DNA of 62,206 nt from RBG-16-66-20 sp049651845. Lineage in GTDB: Bacteria > Pseudomonadota > Gammaproteobacteria > Burkholderiales > SG8-39. Where the stretch lies: the NCBI GenBank assembly GCA_049651845.1, contig JBASCW010000029.1, positions 1-62,206 of the forward strand, written 5' to 3'. Each line of letters starts with the position of its first letter. Positions within the stretch are counted from its first letter, which is position 1. The notes beneath the pieces were generated by a model. The model had not been told where the DNA came from and made no database searches. It worked only from the letters and a program-made list of their open reading frames with translations. Below are positions 10,567 to 19,154 of this stretch, piece after piece. Made by a program: the position numbers and the translations under genes.

Positions 10567-11907
10567 TCATCCCTTCAGCACCTGCTCGAGCAGGTGGTAG
10601 TCGCGGTTCAGGGAGACGTCCTTCTTGCGCAGGCTGGCAATCGTGCGGCAGGCGTGCAGCACCGTCGTGTGATCGCGATTGCCGAAGGCTTCGCCGATCT
10701 CCGGCAGGCTCATCTGCGTGAGGTCCTTGGCGAGCGCCATCGCCACCTGGCGCGGCCGCGCGATGTTGCGGTTGCGCCGCTTGGAGTGCATGTCGGAGAC
10801 CTTGATCTTGAAGTACTCGGCGACCGTCTTCTGGATGCCCTCGACGTTGATTTGGCGGTTGGCCACGTGCAGGATGTCGCGCAGCGCCTCGCGCGCGAGC
10901 TCGAGCGACAGCTCGCGGCCGGTGAAGCGCGCGAACGCGAGTACCTTCTTAAGCGCGCCTTCCAGCTCGCGCACGTTCGAGCGGATGTGCTTGGCGATGA
11001 AGAAGGCGATGTCCTCGGCGAGCGCAAGCGCTTCAGCTTCCGCCTTCTTCAGCACGATCGCGACGCGCATCTCGAGCTCCGGCGGCTCGATCGCCACCGT
11101 GAGGCCCCAGCCGAAGCGCGAGATCAGGCGCTCCTGCATGCCGGCGATCTCCTTGGGGTAAGTGTCGCAGGTGATCACGATCTGCTTGTGGGCCTCGACC
11201 AGCGCGTTGAACGCGTAGAAGAACTCCTCCTGGGTGCGGTCCTTGTTGGAGAAGAACTGGATGTCGTCGATGAGCAAGAGGTCGAGCGAGTGGTAGTAGC
11301 GCTTGAATTCCTCGAACGACTTCTGCTGGTAGGCCCGTACCACGTCGGTCACGTACTGCTCGGCGTGGATGTAACGGATGCGGGCCTGCGGGCGCTCCGC
11401 GGCCAGGCGATTGCCGATCGCCTGCAGCAGGTGCGTCTTGCCCAGTCCGACACCGCCGTAGATGAACAGCGGGTTGTAGGAGATGCCGGGGTTCTCGGCG
11501 ACCTGCATCGCCGCCGCGCGCGCGAGCTGATTCGCCTTGCCGGTGACGAAATTGTCGAAGGTGAAGCTGCGGTTCAGGCGCGCCCGCTCGGGGGCGACCA
11601 GCGTCGCGCTCTGCGGGATCGCAACCGGCGCGGGTGCGCGCGCGCCCGGATCGGCCGCCGCCGCGCGCGCCAGCACGAGCCGGACATCGATGTCGCGCGC
11701 GCCGTTCTCGGCCGCCAGGCGGCGAATGCGCGCGCCGAAAGTGTCGCGCACGTGCTCGAGAATGAAGCGGTTGGGTGCGGCGAGAACCAGCGTGGCCGAA
11801 TCCGCCGGGCCGGCCTCTGGCGCGAGGGGTCGAATCCAGGTATTGAACTGCTGCGTGGGCAGTTCCTGCTCCAGTCGGCGCAGGCAAGCGTGCCAGAGAT
11901 TCTGCAT
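10567..11907 (-). CDS. dnaA: chromosomal replication initiator DnaA
   Basis: DnaA is an AAA+ ATPase that binds DnaA boxes and melts oriC. The product is 446 aa, slightly short because the domain II linker (about 82-110) is brief. Domain I is MQNLWHACLRRLEQELP with FNTWIRPL. Walker A is GGVGLGKT (151-158) and Walker B LLIDDIQFF (211-219). The C-terminal helix-turn-helix DnaA signature is near 411-430 (FGNRDHTTVLHACR). I start at MQNLWHAC; the much longer frame upstream runs through the promoter and rpmH and is not real. Its own promoter appears to overlap a perfect DnaA box, implying autorepression. Confidence 0.98.
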   Translation of the reverse strand: MQNLWHACLRRLEQELPTQQFNTWIRPLAPEAGPADSATLVLAAPNRFILEHVRDTFGARIRRLAAENGARDIDVRLVLARAAAADPGARAPAPVAIPQSATLVAPERARLNRSFTFDNFVTGKANQLARAAAMQVAENPGISYNPLFIYGGVGLGKTHLLQAIGNRLAAERPQARIRYIHAEQYVTDVVRAYQQKSFEEFKRYYHSLDLLLIDDIQFFSNKDRTQEEFFYAFNALVEAHKQIVITCDTYPKEIAGMQERLISRFGWGLTVAIEPPELEMRVAIVLKKAEAEALALAEDIAFFIAKHIRSNVRELEGALKKVLAFARFTGRELSLELAREALRDILHVANRQINVEGIQKTVAEYFKIKVSDMHSKRRNRNIARPRQVAMALAKDLTQMSLPEIGEAFGNRDHTTVLHACRTIASLRKKDVSLNRDYHLLEQVLKG

Positions 11908-11935
11908 CGTTTTCTGAGGGCCGAGGAGAGCTTGG

Positions 11936-11966
11936 ATTTTACCCTTTCCCCATTGCGTTATCCACA
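11936..11966 (-). promoter_or_regulatory. dnaA promoter overlapped by a perfect DnaA box
   Basis: On the minus strand, TGGATA (11964-11959), a 17-bp spacer and TAAAAT (11941-11936) form a sigma70-like promoter 28 bp upstream of the dnaA ATG. The consensus DnaA box TTATCCACA (plus strand 11958-11966) covers the -35 hexamer, which would let DnaA repress its own gene. Confidence 0.55.
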
Positions 11967-11977
11967 GTGCGCGCAAT

Positions 11978-12000
11978 AAAAAAACCTTGATTTGACAAGG
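11978..12000 (-). terminator. weak terminator-like hairpin in the dnaA/rpmH region
   Basis: Read on the minus strand, CCTTG, a 6-base loop and CAAGG are followed by seven T residues. The stem is only 5 bp. It could stop transcripts running antisense to rpmH towards dnaA. It overlaps the rpmH -35 hexamer. Confidence 0.35.
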
Positions 12001-12021
12001 CTTCAGCGCGCGGGCTCTAAT
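11992..12021 (+). promoter_or_regulatory. rpmH promoter
   Basis: A perfect TTGACA (11992-11997), an 18-bp spacer and TCTAAT (12016-12021, one mismatch to TATAAT) lie 29 bp upstream of the rpmH start codon. This is one of the best sigma70-like promoters in the window. Confidence 0.65.
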
Positions 12022-12050
12022 ACCGCCCTTTTTCGGATCGAGCACGTCAA

Positions 12051-12191
12051 ATGAAGCAGAAGCGAACCTACCAGCCTTCCAAGACGCGACGCGCACGCAC
12101 ACACGGATTCCTGGTGCGCAGCCGCACCGCCAAGGGACGCGCGGTGCTGCGCGCGCGACGGGCGAAAGGCCGCAAGCGCCTGGCAGTGTAG
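12051..12191 (+). CDS. rpmH: 50S ribosomal protein L34
   Basis: L34 is a small very basic protein of the large ribosomal subunit. The 46-aa product begins MKQKRTYQPSKTRRARTHGF and ends KGRKRLAV, matching the family nearly end to end. It follows a strong promoter and is 5 bp from rnpA, the classic rpmH-rnpA operon next to dnaA. Confidence 0.97.
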   Translation: MKQKRTYQPSKTRRARTHGFLVRSRTAKGRAVLRARRAKGRKRLAV

Positions 12192-12196
12192 GCTCC

Positions 12197-12574
12197 GTGC
12201 CCGGCGAGCCGCGCAGGCCAGGGCAGTCGACGATCGGAACACGCTACGGGCTCGGCGCAGAGCGGCGGCTTGCGGACAAGAAGGCGTTCGAGCGCCTGCT
12301 GCGCGAAGGCAAGCGGCAAAGCCGGTCGGGCTTCACGTTCTTCATTGCGGTGCGCGCGGCAGGGCCGGCGCGGCTCGGTATTCTCGTGACGCGCAGGCAC
12401 GCGGCGAAGGCGACCGTGCGCAACCGGATCAAGCGCTACATACGCGAGGCGTTCCGTCTGGAGCAGGCGGGCCTGAGCGCCATGGACGTGCTGGTGCGGC
12501 CGCCGCTGGGCGTGCGACCGGGCCCGCGTATGCTCGGCAGGCTGCGCGAGCTTTTCATGGAATTGGTCAAGTGA
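12197..12574 (+). CDS. rnpA: ribonuclease P protein component
   Basis: RnpA is the protein subunit of RNase P, which trims tRNA 5' leaders with the RNA subunit. The 125-aa product has the signature RNRIKRYIREAFR (family RNRxKRxxRExFR) and an early FTFFIAVR strand. The GTG at 12197 is used because the family start (RYGLGAERRL) needs upstream residues; a later start cannot be excluded. It is coupled to rpmH and yidD. Confidence 0.95.
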   Translation: MPGEPRRPGQSTIGTRYGLGAERRLADKKAFERLLREGKRQSRSGFTFFIAVRAAGPARLGILVTRRHAAKATVRNRIKRYIREAFRLEQAGLSAMDVLVRPPLGVRPGPRMLGRLRELFMELVK

Positions 12575-12581
12575 GGATGGC

Positions 12582-12818
12582 ATGAGCGCATTGTTGCGAG
12601 CGCTGATCCGCGGTTACCGGTACTTCCTGGCGCCCTTGCTGCCGCCCGCCTGCCGGTTCTTCCCGAGCTGCTCGGCCTACGCCGAGGAAGCGTTGCGCAC
12701 CCACGGGGTGCTGCGCGGCGGCTGGTTGTGCGCGTCGCGGCTGTGCCGCTGCGGGCCTTGGCACCCCGGCGGCGTGGATCCGGTACCGGCCGCGCGCAAA
12801 TCGCCAGGCAAGCACTGA
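12582..12818 (+). CDS. yidD: membrane protein insertion efficiency factor YidD
   Basis: YidD is a small membrane-associated helper of YidC-dependent insertion. The 78-aa product shows the family hallmarks: LIRGYRYFLAPLLPPACRF, FPSCSAYAEEAL and CRCGPWHPGGVDPVP, including the conserved cysteines. It lies between rnpA and yidC, the invariant order. Confidence 0.96.
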   Translation: MSALLRALIRGYRYFLAPLLPPACRFFPSCSAYAEEALRTHGVLRGGWLCASRLCRCGPWHPGGVDPVPAARKSPGKH

Positions 12819-12826
12819 GCGCTGCC

Positions 12827-14494
12827 ATGGATACTCAGCGTCTCATCCTGCTCTTCATCTTTGGCTTCTCGGTGCTCATGCTCTGGGACGCCTGGGAGAA
12901 GGAGCACCGCCCGAAACCTGCGGCGCAAGCGACCGCGCCCGCTGCGGTACCGGCTCCCGATGTGAAGCCGGGTGCGCTGCCCGCGCCGACCCCCGCTGCG
13001 CAACCTGCACCTGCCAACGTGCCGGGCGGCGCGCCGGCAGCGGCCAAGGGCGAAACCATCGTGGTACGCACCGACCTGGTGGTCGCCCAGATCGACACGC
13101 TGGGCGCCACGCTCAAGAGCGTAGAGTTGCTCAAGCACAAGGACGCCAAGGATGCGTCACAGAATCTGATGCTGCTCGGGGCGGAACACCAGTACGAGGC
13201 GCAAAGCGGCGTCACGGGCGAAGGCGGCCCGAACCACCGCACGCTCTGGAGCGTGGAGCCCGGCGAGCGCACGCTGGCAGCGGCTGCGCAGGCGCTCGAG
13301 GTTCGCTTCAGCGCGCAGGGCAAGGATGGCCTGGCAGCCACCAAGATCTATCGCTTCAAGCGCGACAGCTACGAGATTGAGGTCGCGCTCGAGCTGAAGA
13401 ACGCCGGCGGCGCGCCGCTCGTGCCGGCGACCTACTTCCAGTTCACGCACAACGGCAAGTCCTCTGCGGATGCGAACACCGTGGCGCAGACTTTCGGCGC
13501 GCAGAGCTTCAACGGCTTCGCGGTCTACACCGACGAGAAGAAGTTCGAGAAGGTGCACCTGGCCGACGTCGACAAGGGCAAGGCCGATTTCGCGAAGCAG
13601 GCGAACAACGGCTGGCTGGCGTACGTGCAGCACTACTTCGTCGCCGGCTGGATTCCGCCAGACAAGGCGACGCGCAACTACGAGGTGCTCAAGCGCGACG
13701 ACGGCCTCTACGCCGGCTACGTGCGGCTTCCGGCCGGCACGCTCGCGCCGGGGGCAGCGGCCACGGTGACGGTGCCGCTCTACGCGGGGCCGCAGGAGCA
13801 GCGGCGCCTTGCGGCGGTAGCGCCGGGCTTCGACCTGGTGGTCGACTACGGCTGGCTGACGATCATCGCCTGGCCGCTGTTCTGGCTGCTGGAGAAGTTC
13901 CACGACCTCTCGGGCAACTGGGGCGTGGCGATCATCCTGCTCACGGTGCTCATCAAGATCATCTTCTTCCCGCTGTCGGCGGCGAGCTACAAGTCGATGG
14001 CGAAGATGAAGCTGATCACGCCGCGCATGCAGAAGATCCGCGAGATGTACGAGCACGACCGCCAGAAGATGAACCAGGCGATGATGGACCTGTACAAGAC
14101 CGAGAAGATCAACCCGCTGGGCGGCTGCTTCCCGATCCTGGTGCAGATCCCGGTGTTCATCGCGCTGTACTGGGTGCTGCTCGCGGCGATCGAGCTGCGG
14201 CACGCGCCGTTCGTGCTCTGGATCAAGGACCTCTCGGCGCTCGATCCATACTACGTGCTGCCGATCCTGATGACCGTGACGATGGTGCTGCAGACCAAGA
14301 TGAACCCGGTGCCGCCCGATCCGGTGCAGGCGAAGGTGATGCAGTTCATGCCGTTCGTGTTCAGCATCTTCTTTTTCTTCTTCCCGGCCGGGCTGGTGCT
14401 CTACTGGCTGGTGAACAACATCCTTTCGATCGCCCAACAATGGCAGATTCAGCGCATGTTCGAGCGCGGCAAGCCTGCCCATGCCAAGCGCTGA
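12827..14494 (+). CDS. yidC: membrane protein insertase YidC
   Basis: YidC inserts and folds inner-membrane proteins, alone or with SecYEG. The 555-aa product has an N-terminal anchor (MDTQRLILLFIFGFSVLMLW), an Ala/Pro-rich linker, a large periplasmic P1 domain (about 70-340) and a C-terminal core of about five helices, including LNPLGGCFPILVQIPVFIAL-type sequence. I start at the ATG for MDTQRLIL; the upstream in-frame extension overlaps yidD and is not conserved. Its 3' end overlaps mnmE by 14 bases. Confidence 0.97.
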   Translation: MDTQRLILLFIFGFSVLMLWDAWEKEHRPKPAAQATAPAAVPAPDVKPGALPAPTPAAQPAPANVPGGAPAAAKGETIVVRTDLVVAQIDTLGATLKSVELLKHKDAKDASQNLMLLGAEHQYEAQSGVTGEGGPNHRTLWSVEPGERTLAAAAQALEVRFSAQGKDGLAATKIYRFKRDSYEIEVALELKNAGGAPLVPATYFQFTHNGKSSADANTVAQTFGAQSFNGFAVYTDEKKFEKVHLADVDKGKADFAKQANNGWLAYVQHYFVAGWIPPDKATRNYEVLKRDDGLYAGYVRLPAGTLAPGAAATVTVPLYAGPQEQRRLAAVAPGFDLVVDYGWLTIIAWPLFWLLEKFHDLSGNWGVAIILLTVLIKIIFFPLSAASYKSMAKMKLITPRMQKIREMYEHDRQKMNQAMMDLYKTEKINPLGGCFPILVQIPVFIALYWVLLAAIELRHAPFVLWIKDLSALDPYYVLPILMTVTMVLQTKMNPVPPDPVQAKVMQFMPFVFSIFFFFFPAGLVLYWLVNNILSIAQQWQIQRMFERGKPAHAKR

Positions 14495-15830
14495 GCGGCC
14501 CCGCCGCGAACCAGTCATCGTCCGGGACACGATCGCCGCGCTAGCAACCCCGCCCGGCCGCGGCGGCATCGGCATCGTGCGCGTCTCGGGTCCGGAGGTG
14601 CAGCGCATCGCGGCCAAAGTGCTGGGCAGGCTGCCGCAGCCGCGGCGCGCAAGCTTCGGCGCCTTCCACGATGCGCGCTGCGAGCGCGTCGACGAGGGCA
14701 TCGCGCTGTATTTCCCGGCGCCGCATTCCTATACCGGCGAGGACGTGCTCGAACTGCAGGGCCACGGCGGGCCGGTCGTCATGCACGCCGTGCTTGGTGC
14801 GGTGCTCGATGCGGGCGCGCGCCTCGCCGAGCCGGGCGAATTCACGCGCCGCGCGTTCCTCGACGGCAAGCTCGACCTCGCGCAGGCCGAGGCGGTCGCC
14901 GATCTGATCGATGCGGCCAGCCGCGAGGCGGCGCGCTCGGCGCTGCGCTCGCTCGCGGGCGAGTTCTCGGCGGCGGTGGCAAAGCTTGTTGGCGGGCTCA
15001 CGGAACTGCGCGCGCTCACCGAGGCGATGCTGGATTTTCCCGAGGAGGAGATCGACAGCCTGCATCGCGACGATGCGCGGGCGCGCCTGGCGCGGCTGCA
15101 GGCCGCGCTCGGGGACGTGCTGGCGCGCAGCCGGCAGGGCAGCCTGCTGCGCGCCGGCATCCACGTCGTGCTCGCCGGGCGCCCGAACGTCGGCAAGTCG
15201 AGCCTGCTCAATCGCCTGGCGGGCGAGGAACGCGCGATCGTCACGGCAGTGCCCGGCACCACGCGCGATGCGCTGCGCGAGCCGATCCAGATCGAAGGCG
15301 TGCCGATCGTGATCGTCGATACCGCGGGGCTGCGCGAGTCCGCTGACGAAGTCGAGCGCATCGGCATGGCGCGCGCGCGCAGCGAGATCGAGCGTGCCGA
15401 TGTGGTGCTCGAAGTGCTCGAAGCGGGCAAGATGGAAGCGCCGGCCGGCCCGCTGCCCGCGGCCGCGAGCCGCCTCACTGTCGTCAACAAGATCGACCTC
15501 GTCGCCGGCGCCGCGCCCGGGCGGCATGGCGATGCGATCCACGTGTCCGCGAAAACCGGCGCCGGCTTGGACGCGCTGCGCCTGGCGCTGCTCGAGGCGG
15601 CCGGCTGGAGCGCGCGCGGCGAATCGGTGTTCCTCGCGCGCGAGCGGCACCTGCGCGCGCTCGAGGCGGCGCGCAAGCATCTGCAGGCGGCCGGGGCGCA
15701 GGTGGCGCACTGGGAGTTTTTCGCCGAGGAGCTGCGCCTCGCGCAGGAGGCGCTCGGGGCGATCACCGGGCGCGTCAGCGCCGACGACCTGCTGGGCGAG
15801 ATCTTCTCGCGCTTCTGTGTCGGGAAATAG
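14481..15830 (+). CDS. mnmE: tRNA uridine-5-carboxymethylaminomethyl modification GTPase MnmE
   Basis: MnmE, with MnmG, modifies U34 of certain tRNAs. The 449-aa product has the N-terminal formyl-THF-binding domain (DTIAALATPPGRGGIGIVRV). The G domain has GRPNVGKS (233-240), a DTAG switch and VNKID. The C-terminal RFCVGK supplies the conserved cysteine. The start lies inside yidC. The partner mnmG is only about 3.4 kb downstream. Confidence 0.97.
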   Translation: MPSAERPRREPVIVRDTIAALATPPGRGGIGIVRVSGPEVQRIAAKVLGRLPQPRRASFGAFHDARCERVDEGIALYFPAPHSYTGEDVLELQGHGGPVVMHAVLGAVLDAGARLAEPGEFTRRAFLDGKLDLAQAEAVADLIDAASREAARSALRSLAGEFSAAVAKLVGGLTELRALTEAMLDFPEEEIDSLHRDDARARLARLQAALGDVLARSRQGSLLRAGIHVVLAGRPNVGKSSLLNRLAGEERAIVTAVPGTTRDALREPIQIEGVPIVIVDTAGLRESADEVERIGMARARSEIERADVVLEVLEAGKMEAPAGPLPAAASRLTVVNKIDLVAGAAPGRHGDAIHVSAKTGAGLDALRLALLEAAGWSARGESVFLARERHLRALEAARKHLQAAGAQVAHWEFFAEELRLAQEALGAITGRVSADDLLGEIFSRFCVGK

Positions 15831-15928
15831 CGCCGCGGCGCGACTATCGTTCTGGTAACAAAAGGGAAATCCGCCTGCCTCGCGACCGTCAGGTGGGCGC
15901 GGTAAAATTGCGACCAAGAGGATTCTAC

Positions 15929-15960
15929 CGGCCCGGCGCAGCCCAGGGCCGTTTTGTTTT
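15929..15960 (+). terminator. hairpin plus T tract between mnmE and pckG
   Basis: CGGCCC (15929-15934), an 11-base loop and GGGCCG (15946-15951) are followed by TTTTGTTTT. It lies 98 bp after the mnmE stop and 16 bp before the pckG ATG. It may end the rpmH-mnmE transcript. A -10-like TAAAAT at 15903-15908 lies upstream, so it could instead be a leader attenuator. Confidence 0.5.
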
Positions 15961-15975
15961 CCAGGAGCTTGCTTC

Positions 15976-17814
15976 ATGAACGACCGCAGTCACTCCCCGG
16001 CCGACTCATCTCCCGCCCCTGAGTGGGTGCGCCACCGCAAGCTGCGCGCATGGGTCGCCAAGATGGCGCGCCTCGCGCAACCGGAGCGCATCGTCTGGTG
16101 CGACGGCTCGCAGGCCGAGTACGACCGCCTGTGCGGCGAGCTGGTCGCCTCGGGCACCTTCCTCAAGCTCGACGAGAAGCTGCGGCCCGGGAGCTACCTC
16201 GCGCGCTCCAATCCGACGGACGTCGCGCGCATGGAGGATCGCACCTTCATCTGCTCGGCGAGCGCGGAGGATGCCGGGCCCACCAACAACTGGATCGATC
16301 CGGCGGAGATGCGCAGCACGCTCGGGCGGCTGTTCGACGGCTGCATGCGCGGCCGCACCATGTACGTGGTGCCGTTCTCGATGGGCCCGATCGGCTCGCA
16401 CATCGCGCAGATCGGCGTGCAGCTCTCGGATTCGGCCTACGTGGCGGTCAACATGAAGCTCATGACGCGCATGGGCCGCGCGGTCGCCGAGTACCTCGGC
16501 GAGGAGGGCGCGTTCGTGCCCTGCGTGCACTCGGTCGGTGCGCCGCTCGCGCCGGGCGCGCAGGACGTGCCCTGGCCCTGCAACGAGAAGGAGAAGTGGA
16601 TCGTCCACTTCCCCGAGACGCGCGAGATCTGGTCCTACGGCTCGGGCTACGGCGGCAACGCGCTGCTCGGCAAGAAGTGCCTGGCGCTGCGCATCGCCTC
16701 GGTGATGGCGCGCGACGAGGGCTGGCTCGCCGAGCACATGCTGATCCTCGGTCTGGAGTCGCCGCAGGGCGAGAAGCACTACGTGTCGGCGGCGTTCCCG
16801 AGCGCCTGCGGCAAGACCAATTTCGCGATGCTGATCCCGCCCGCCGCGTTCGCCGGCTGGAAGGTGACCATGATCGGCGAGGACATCGCCTGGATCAAGC
16901 CCGGGGCCGACGGGCGCTTCCATGCCATCAATCCGGAGGCGGGCCTGTTCGGCGTCGCGCCGGGCACCTCGGAGGCAACCAATCCGAACGCGATGAAGAC
17001 GCTGCGCGCCAACGTGATCTTCACCAACGTCGCGCTCACGCCCGAGGGCGACGTCTGGTGGGAGGACATGACCGATGAGCCGCCGGCGAAGCTCATCGAC
17101 TGGCAGGGCAAGGAGTGGACGCCGGGCTGCGGCCGGCCGGCGGCGCACCCGAACGCGCGTTTCACCGTCGCCGCCAGCCAGTGCCCGTCGATGGACCCGA
17201 ACTGGGAGGATCCGAAGGGCGTGCCGATCTCGGCGTTCATTTTCGGCGGCCGGCGCTCCTCGACCGTGCCGCTCGTGGTCGAGGCGCAGAACTGGGAGGA
17301 GGGCGTCTACATGGGCGCCACGCTCGGTTCGGAAACGACGGCCGCGATCACCGGCAAGATCGGCGTGGTGCGCCGCGATCCGATGGCGATGCTGGCGTTC
17401 TGCGGCTACAACATGGGCGATTACTTCGCGCACTGGCTGAAGATGGGCAAGGCCGTGTCGCGGCCGCCGAAAATTTTCCGCGTCAACTGGTTCCGCAAGG
17501 ACGCCGCGGGCAAGTTCATCTGGCCGGGCTTTGCCGAGAACATGCGCGTGCTGAAGTGGATCGTCGACCGCTGCGCGGGCCGCGCGCAGGGCGTGGAGAC
17601 GGCGCTCGGCGTGATCCCGCGCTACGAGGACCTGAACTGGACGGGGCTCGAGCGATTCGAGCGCGCGCGCTACGAGGATCTCGCGCGCGTCGACGAAAAG
17701 GCCTGGGGCGTGGAGCTCCAGTCGCACGATGAACTGTTCGGCAAGCTCGCCGGCCACGTGCCGGCGGCGCTGGAAAAGCGCCGCGGCACCATGCACCAGA
17801 AGCTCGCCGCCTAA
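15976..17814 (+). CDS. pckG: phosphoenolpyruvate carboxykinase (GTP)
   Basis: PckG converts oxaloacetate and GTP to PEP, CO2 and GDP at the start of gluconeogenesis. The 612-aa product fits the GTP family in length and motifs: YLARSNPTDVARMEDRTFI, WIVHFPETREIWSYGSGYGG, the P-loop FPSACGKTN with its conserved Cys, and MIGEDIAW. AGGAG lies 9 bases before the ATG. Its stop overlaps the MFS gene stop in CTAA. The ATP-type enzyme is a separate family and is excluded by these motifs. Confidence 0.96.
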   Translation: MNDRSHSPADSSPAPEWVRHRKLRAWVAKMARLAQPERIVWCDGSQAEYDRLCGELVASGTFLKLDEKLRPGSYLARSNPTDVARMEDRTFICSASAEDAGPTNNWIDPAEMRSTLGRLFDGCMRGRTMYVVPFSMGPIGSHIAQIGVQLSDSAYVAVNMKLMTRMGRAVAEYLGEEGAFVPCVHSVGAPLAPGAQDVPWPCNEKEKWIVHFPETREIWSYGSGYGGNALLGKKCLALRIASVMARDEGWLAEHMLILGLESPQGEKHYVSAAFPSACGKTNFAMLIPPAAFAGWKVTMIGEDIAWIKPGADGRFHAINPEAGLFGVAPGTSEATNPNAMKTLRANVIFTNVALTPEGDVWWEDMTDEPPAKLIDWQGKEWTPGCGRPAAHPNARFTVAASQCPSMDPNWEDPKGVPISAFIFGGRRSSTVPLVVEAQNWEEGVYMGATLGSETTAAITGKIGVVRRDPMAMLAFCGYNMGDYFAHWLKMGKAVSRPPKIFRVNWFRKDAAGKFIWPGFAENMRVLKWIVDRCAGRAQGVETALGVIPRYEDLNWTGLERFERARYEDLARVDEKAWGVELQSHDELFGKLAGHVPAALEKRRGTMHQKLAA

Positions 17815-19070
17815 CTTCTAAGTCGTACCACGACCAACGCAAGGCTGCCTGCGGCGAGCGACAGCGCCGCTGCCGCCGCGAACACCACGGGCGACGCCGC
17901 GAGCTCGAGCAGCGCGCCGCCCAGCGTCAATCCCAGCCCTACGCCCGCAAGCAGCCCCGTCGACGACCACGTGAAGGCCTCGGTCGAATGCTCGGGCCGC
18001 GAGTTCTTCGCCACCAGCATCGACTGCATGATGAGCGCGGGCGCCATCGCGACGCCCGCAGCGATGCACCACAGGGCGAACAGCCACACCGATGAGAGCA
18101 GCGCGAGCGGCGCGACACCCAGGCCCATGATCGCGAGCATCAGCGGAAACTGGCGCGCGAGCGGCAGGCGCCAGCTGCGGCTGCCGTAGACCAGGCCACC
18201 GGCCGCGCTGCCGATGCTCATGATGGCGAGCAGGACGCCGGCGAGCGCGGGATGGCCCGCCTCGGTCGCGTAAGCGGTAGTGGCGATCTCGACCAGGCCG
18301 AAGGCCGAGGCGTAGCAAACGATCACCGCGAGCAGGGGCGCGAAGCCGGGTTGGGCGAGCGGACCGAACAGGCTCGCCTTGCCGTGCGGCTCGCTGAGGG
18401 AGCCTGCAGGCGACCGCTCTACTATTGTCCAGTGCCCGAGCGCGCGCGAACGCTGGAACAGCAGCGTGCCGGCGCAGCCGCATGCGGCGGCGAAAAGCAC
18501 CGCTGCGGCGGGCGAGGCGAGCGCCACGAATGCGGCAACGACTACCGGTCCCAGGATGAAGATCAGTTCGATCACCACGGACTCGAGCGAGTACGCCGTG
18601 GCGAGCAGCTGATCGTCCCTGAGCTTCTGCTTGAAGAACGTGCGCATGCACACTGTGATCGGCGGAAAGCAGGCGCCGGCGGCGGCCGCGAGCGCGAACG
18701 AGGCGCCGAGCGGCGCTGAGGCGGTGAGCGCGAGCACCAGTGCCGCAAGCGCCGCGGGAAAGGCGAACGCGCAGAACAGCAGCATCGGGCGCGGACCATA
18801 GCGGTCGATCAGGCGGCCAAATAGCGGCGCTATCGTGGCAAGTCCCGCTACGTAGCAGGCCGCCACCGCGCCGCCGCGTCCGAAAGAGCCGCTCGTGTCC
18901 TGAGCGAGCATGAGGATCGCCAGGCCGGCGATGCCGATCGGCAGGCGTCCCAGCACCGAAGCGGCGATCGCCGAGCGCAAGTCCGGTCGCTCCAGCAGGG
19001 CGGAGTAGCGCGCAAAGGAGATCACGGGACGGGCATCAGGGGCTGGACGAGGGGCGGCGGATTGTCGCAC
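17811..19070 (-). CDS. MFS transporter
   Basis: This is a 419-aa major facilitator superfamily permease with about 12 hydrophobic segments and a loop motif of the form FGRLIDRYGPRP after helix 2. The N-terminal LGRLPIGIAGLAILML helix is typical of a bacterial MFS branch with uncharacterised substrates. The listed GTG start is one option; another GTG 15 codons in (VISFARYSALL) fits family N-termini equally well. A perfect palindrome lies 6 bp upstream of the longer start. Substrate unknown. Confidence 0.85.
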   Translation of the reverse strand: MRQSAAPRPAPDARPVISFARYSALLERPDLRSAIAASVLGRLPIGIAGLAILMLAQDTSGSFGRGGAVAACYVAGLATIAPLFGRLIDRYGPRPMLLFCAFAFPAALAALVLALTASAPLGASFALAAAAGACFPPITVCMRTFFKQKLRDDQLLATAYSLESVVIELIFILGPVVVAAFVALASPAAAVLFAAACGCAGTLLFQRSRALGHWTIVERSPAGSLSEPHGKASLFGPLAQPGFAPLLAVIVCYASAFGLVEIATTAYATEAGHPALAGVLLAIMSIGSAAGGLVYGSRSWRLPLARQFPLMLAIMGLGVAPLALLSSVWLFALWCIAAGVAMAPALIMQSMLVAKNSRPEHSTEAFTWSSTGLLAGVGLGLTLGGALLELAASPVVFAAAAALSLAAGSLALVVVRLRS

Positions 19071-19075
19071 GCCAG

Positions 19076-19104
19076 AGCGTATTGCTGCATCGCAGCAATA
19101 CGCT
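19076..19104. repeat. perfect palindrome, 13-bp arms, 3-bp centre
   Basis: AGCGTATTGCTGC (19076-19088), ATC, then its exact reverse complement GCAGCAATACGCT (19092-19104). It lies directly upstream of the MFS gene and 11 bp from the first parS-like site. There is no T tract on the plus strand side, so it is a poor terminator. It could be an operator or an mRNA hairpin before the MFS start. Confidence 0.7.
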
Positions 19105-19114
19105 AAGTTCTGGC

Positions 19115-19130
19115 TGCTCCACGTGAAACA
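19115..19130. other. parS-like ParB-binding site 1
   Basis: TGCTCCACGTGAAACA matches the widely conserved parS consensus TGTTNCACGTGAAACA at every defined base except position 3. It is about 3.4 kb upstream of parB. Confidence 0.8.
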
Positions 19131-19154
19131 TCATCGGCTCCGCCAAGCGCGCCT

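Noticed and set aside
10435..11979. Long plus-strand frame of 514 codons opposite dnaA
   Set aside because: It is the antisense shadow of dnaA and the origin region; its composition reflects G+C-rich codon bias. Similar long shadows lie opposite topB, gyrB, yidC, pckG, creD and others.
17749..17760. Other CACGTG cores in coding regions (for example in pckG and near 43365) as further parS sites
   Set aside because: They match only the central 6-8 bases and lack the TGTT and AACA flanks.
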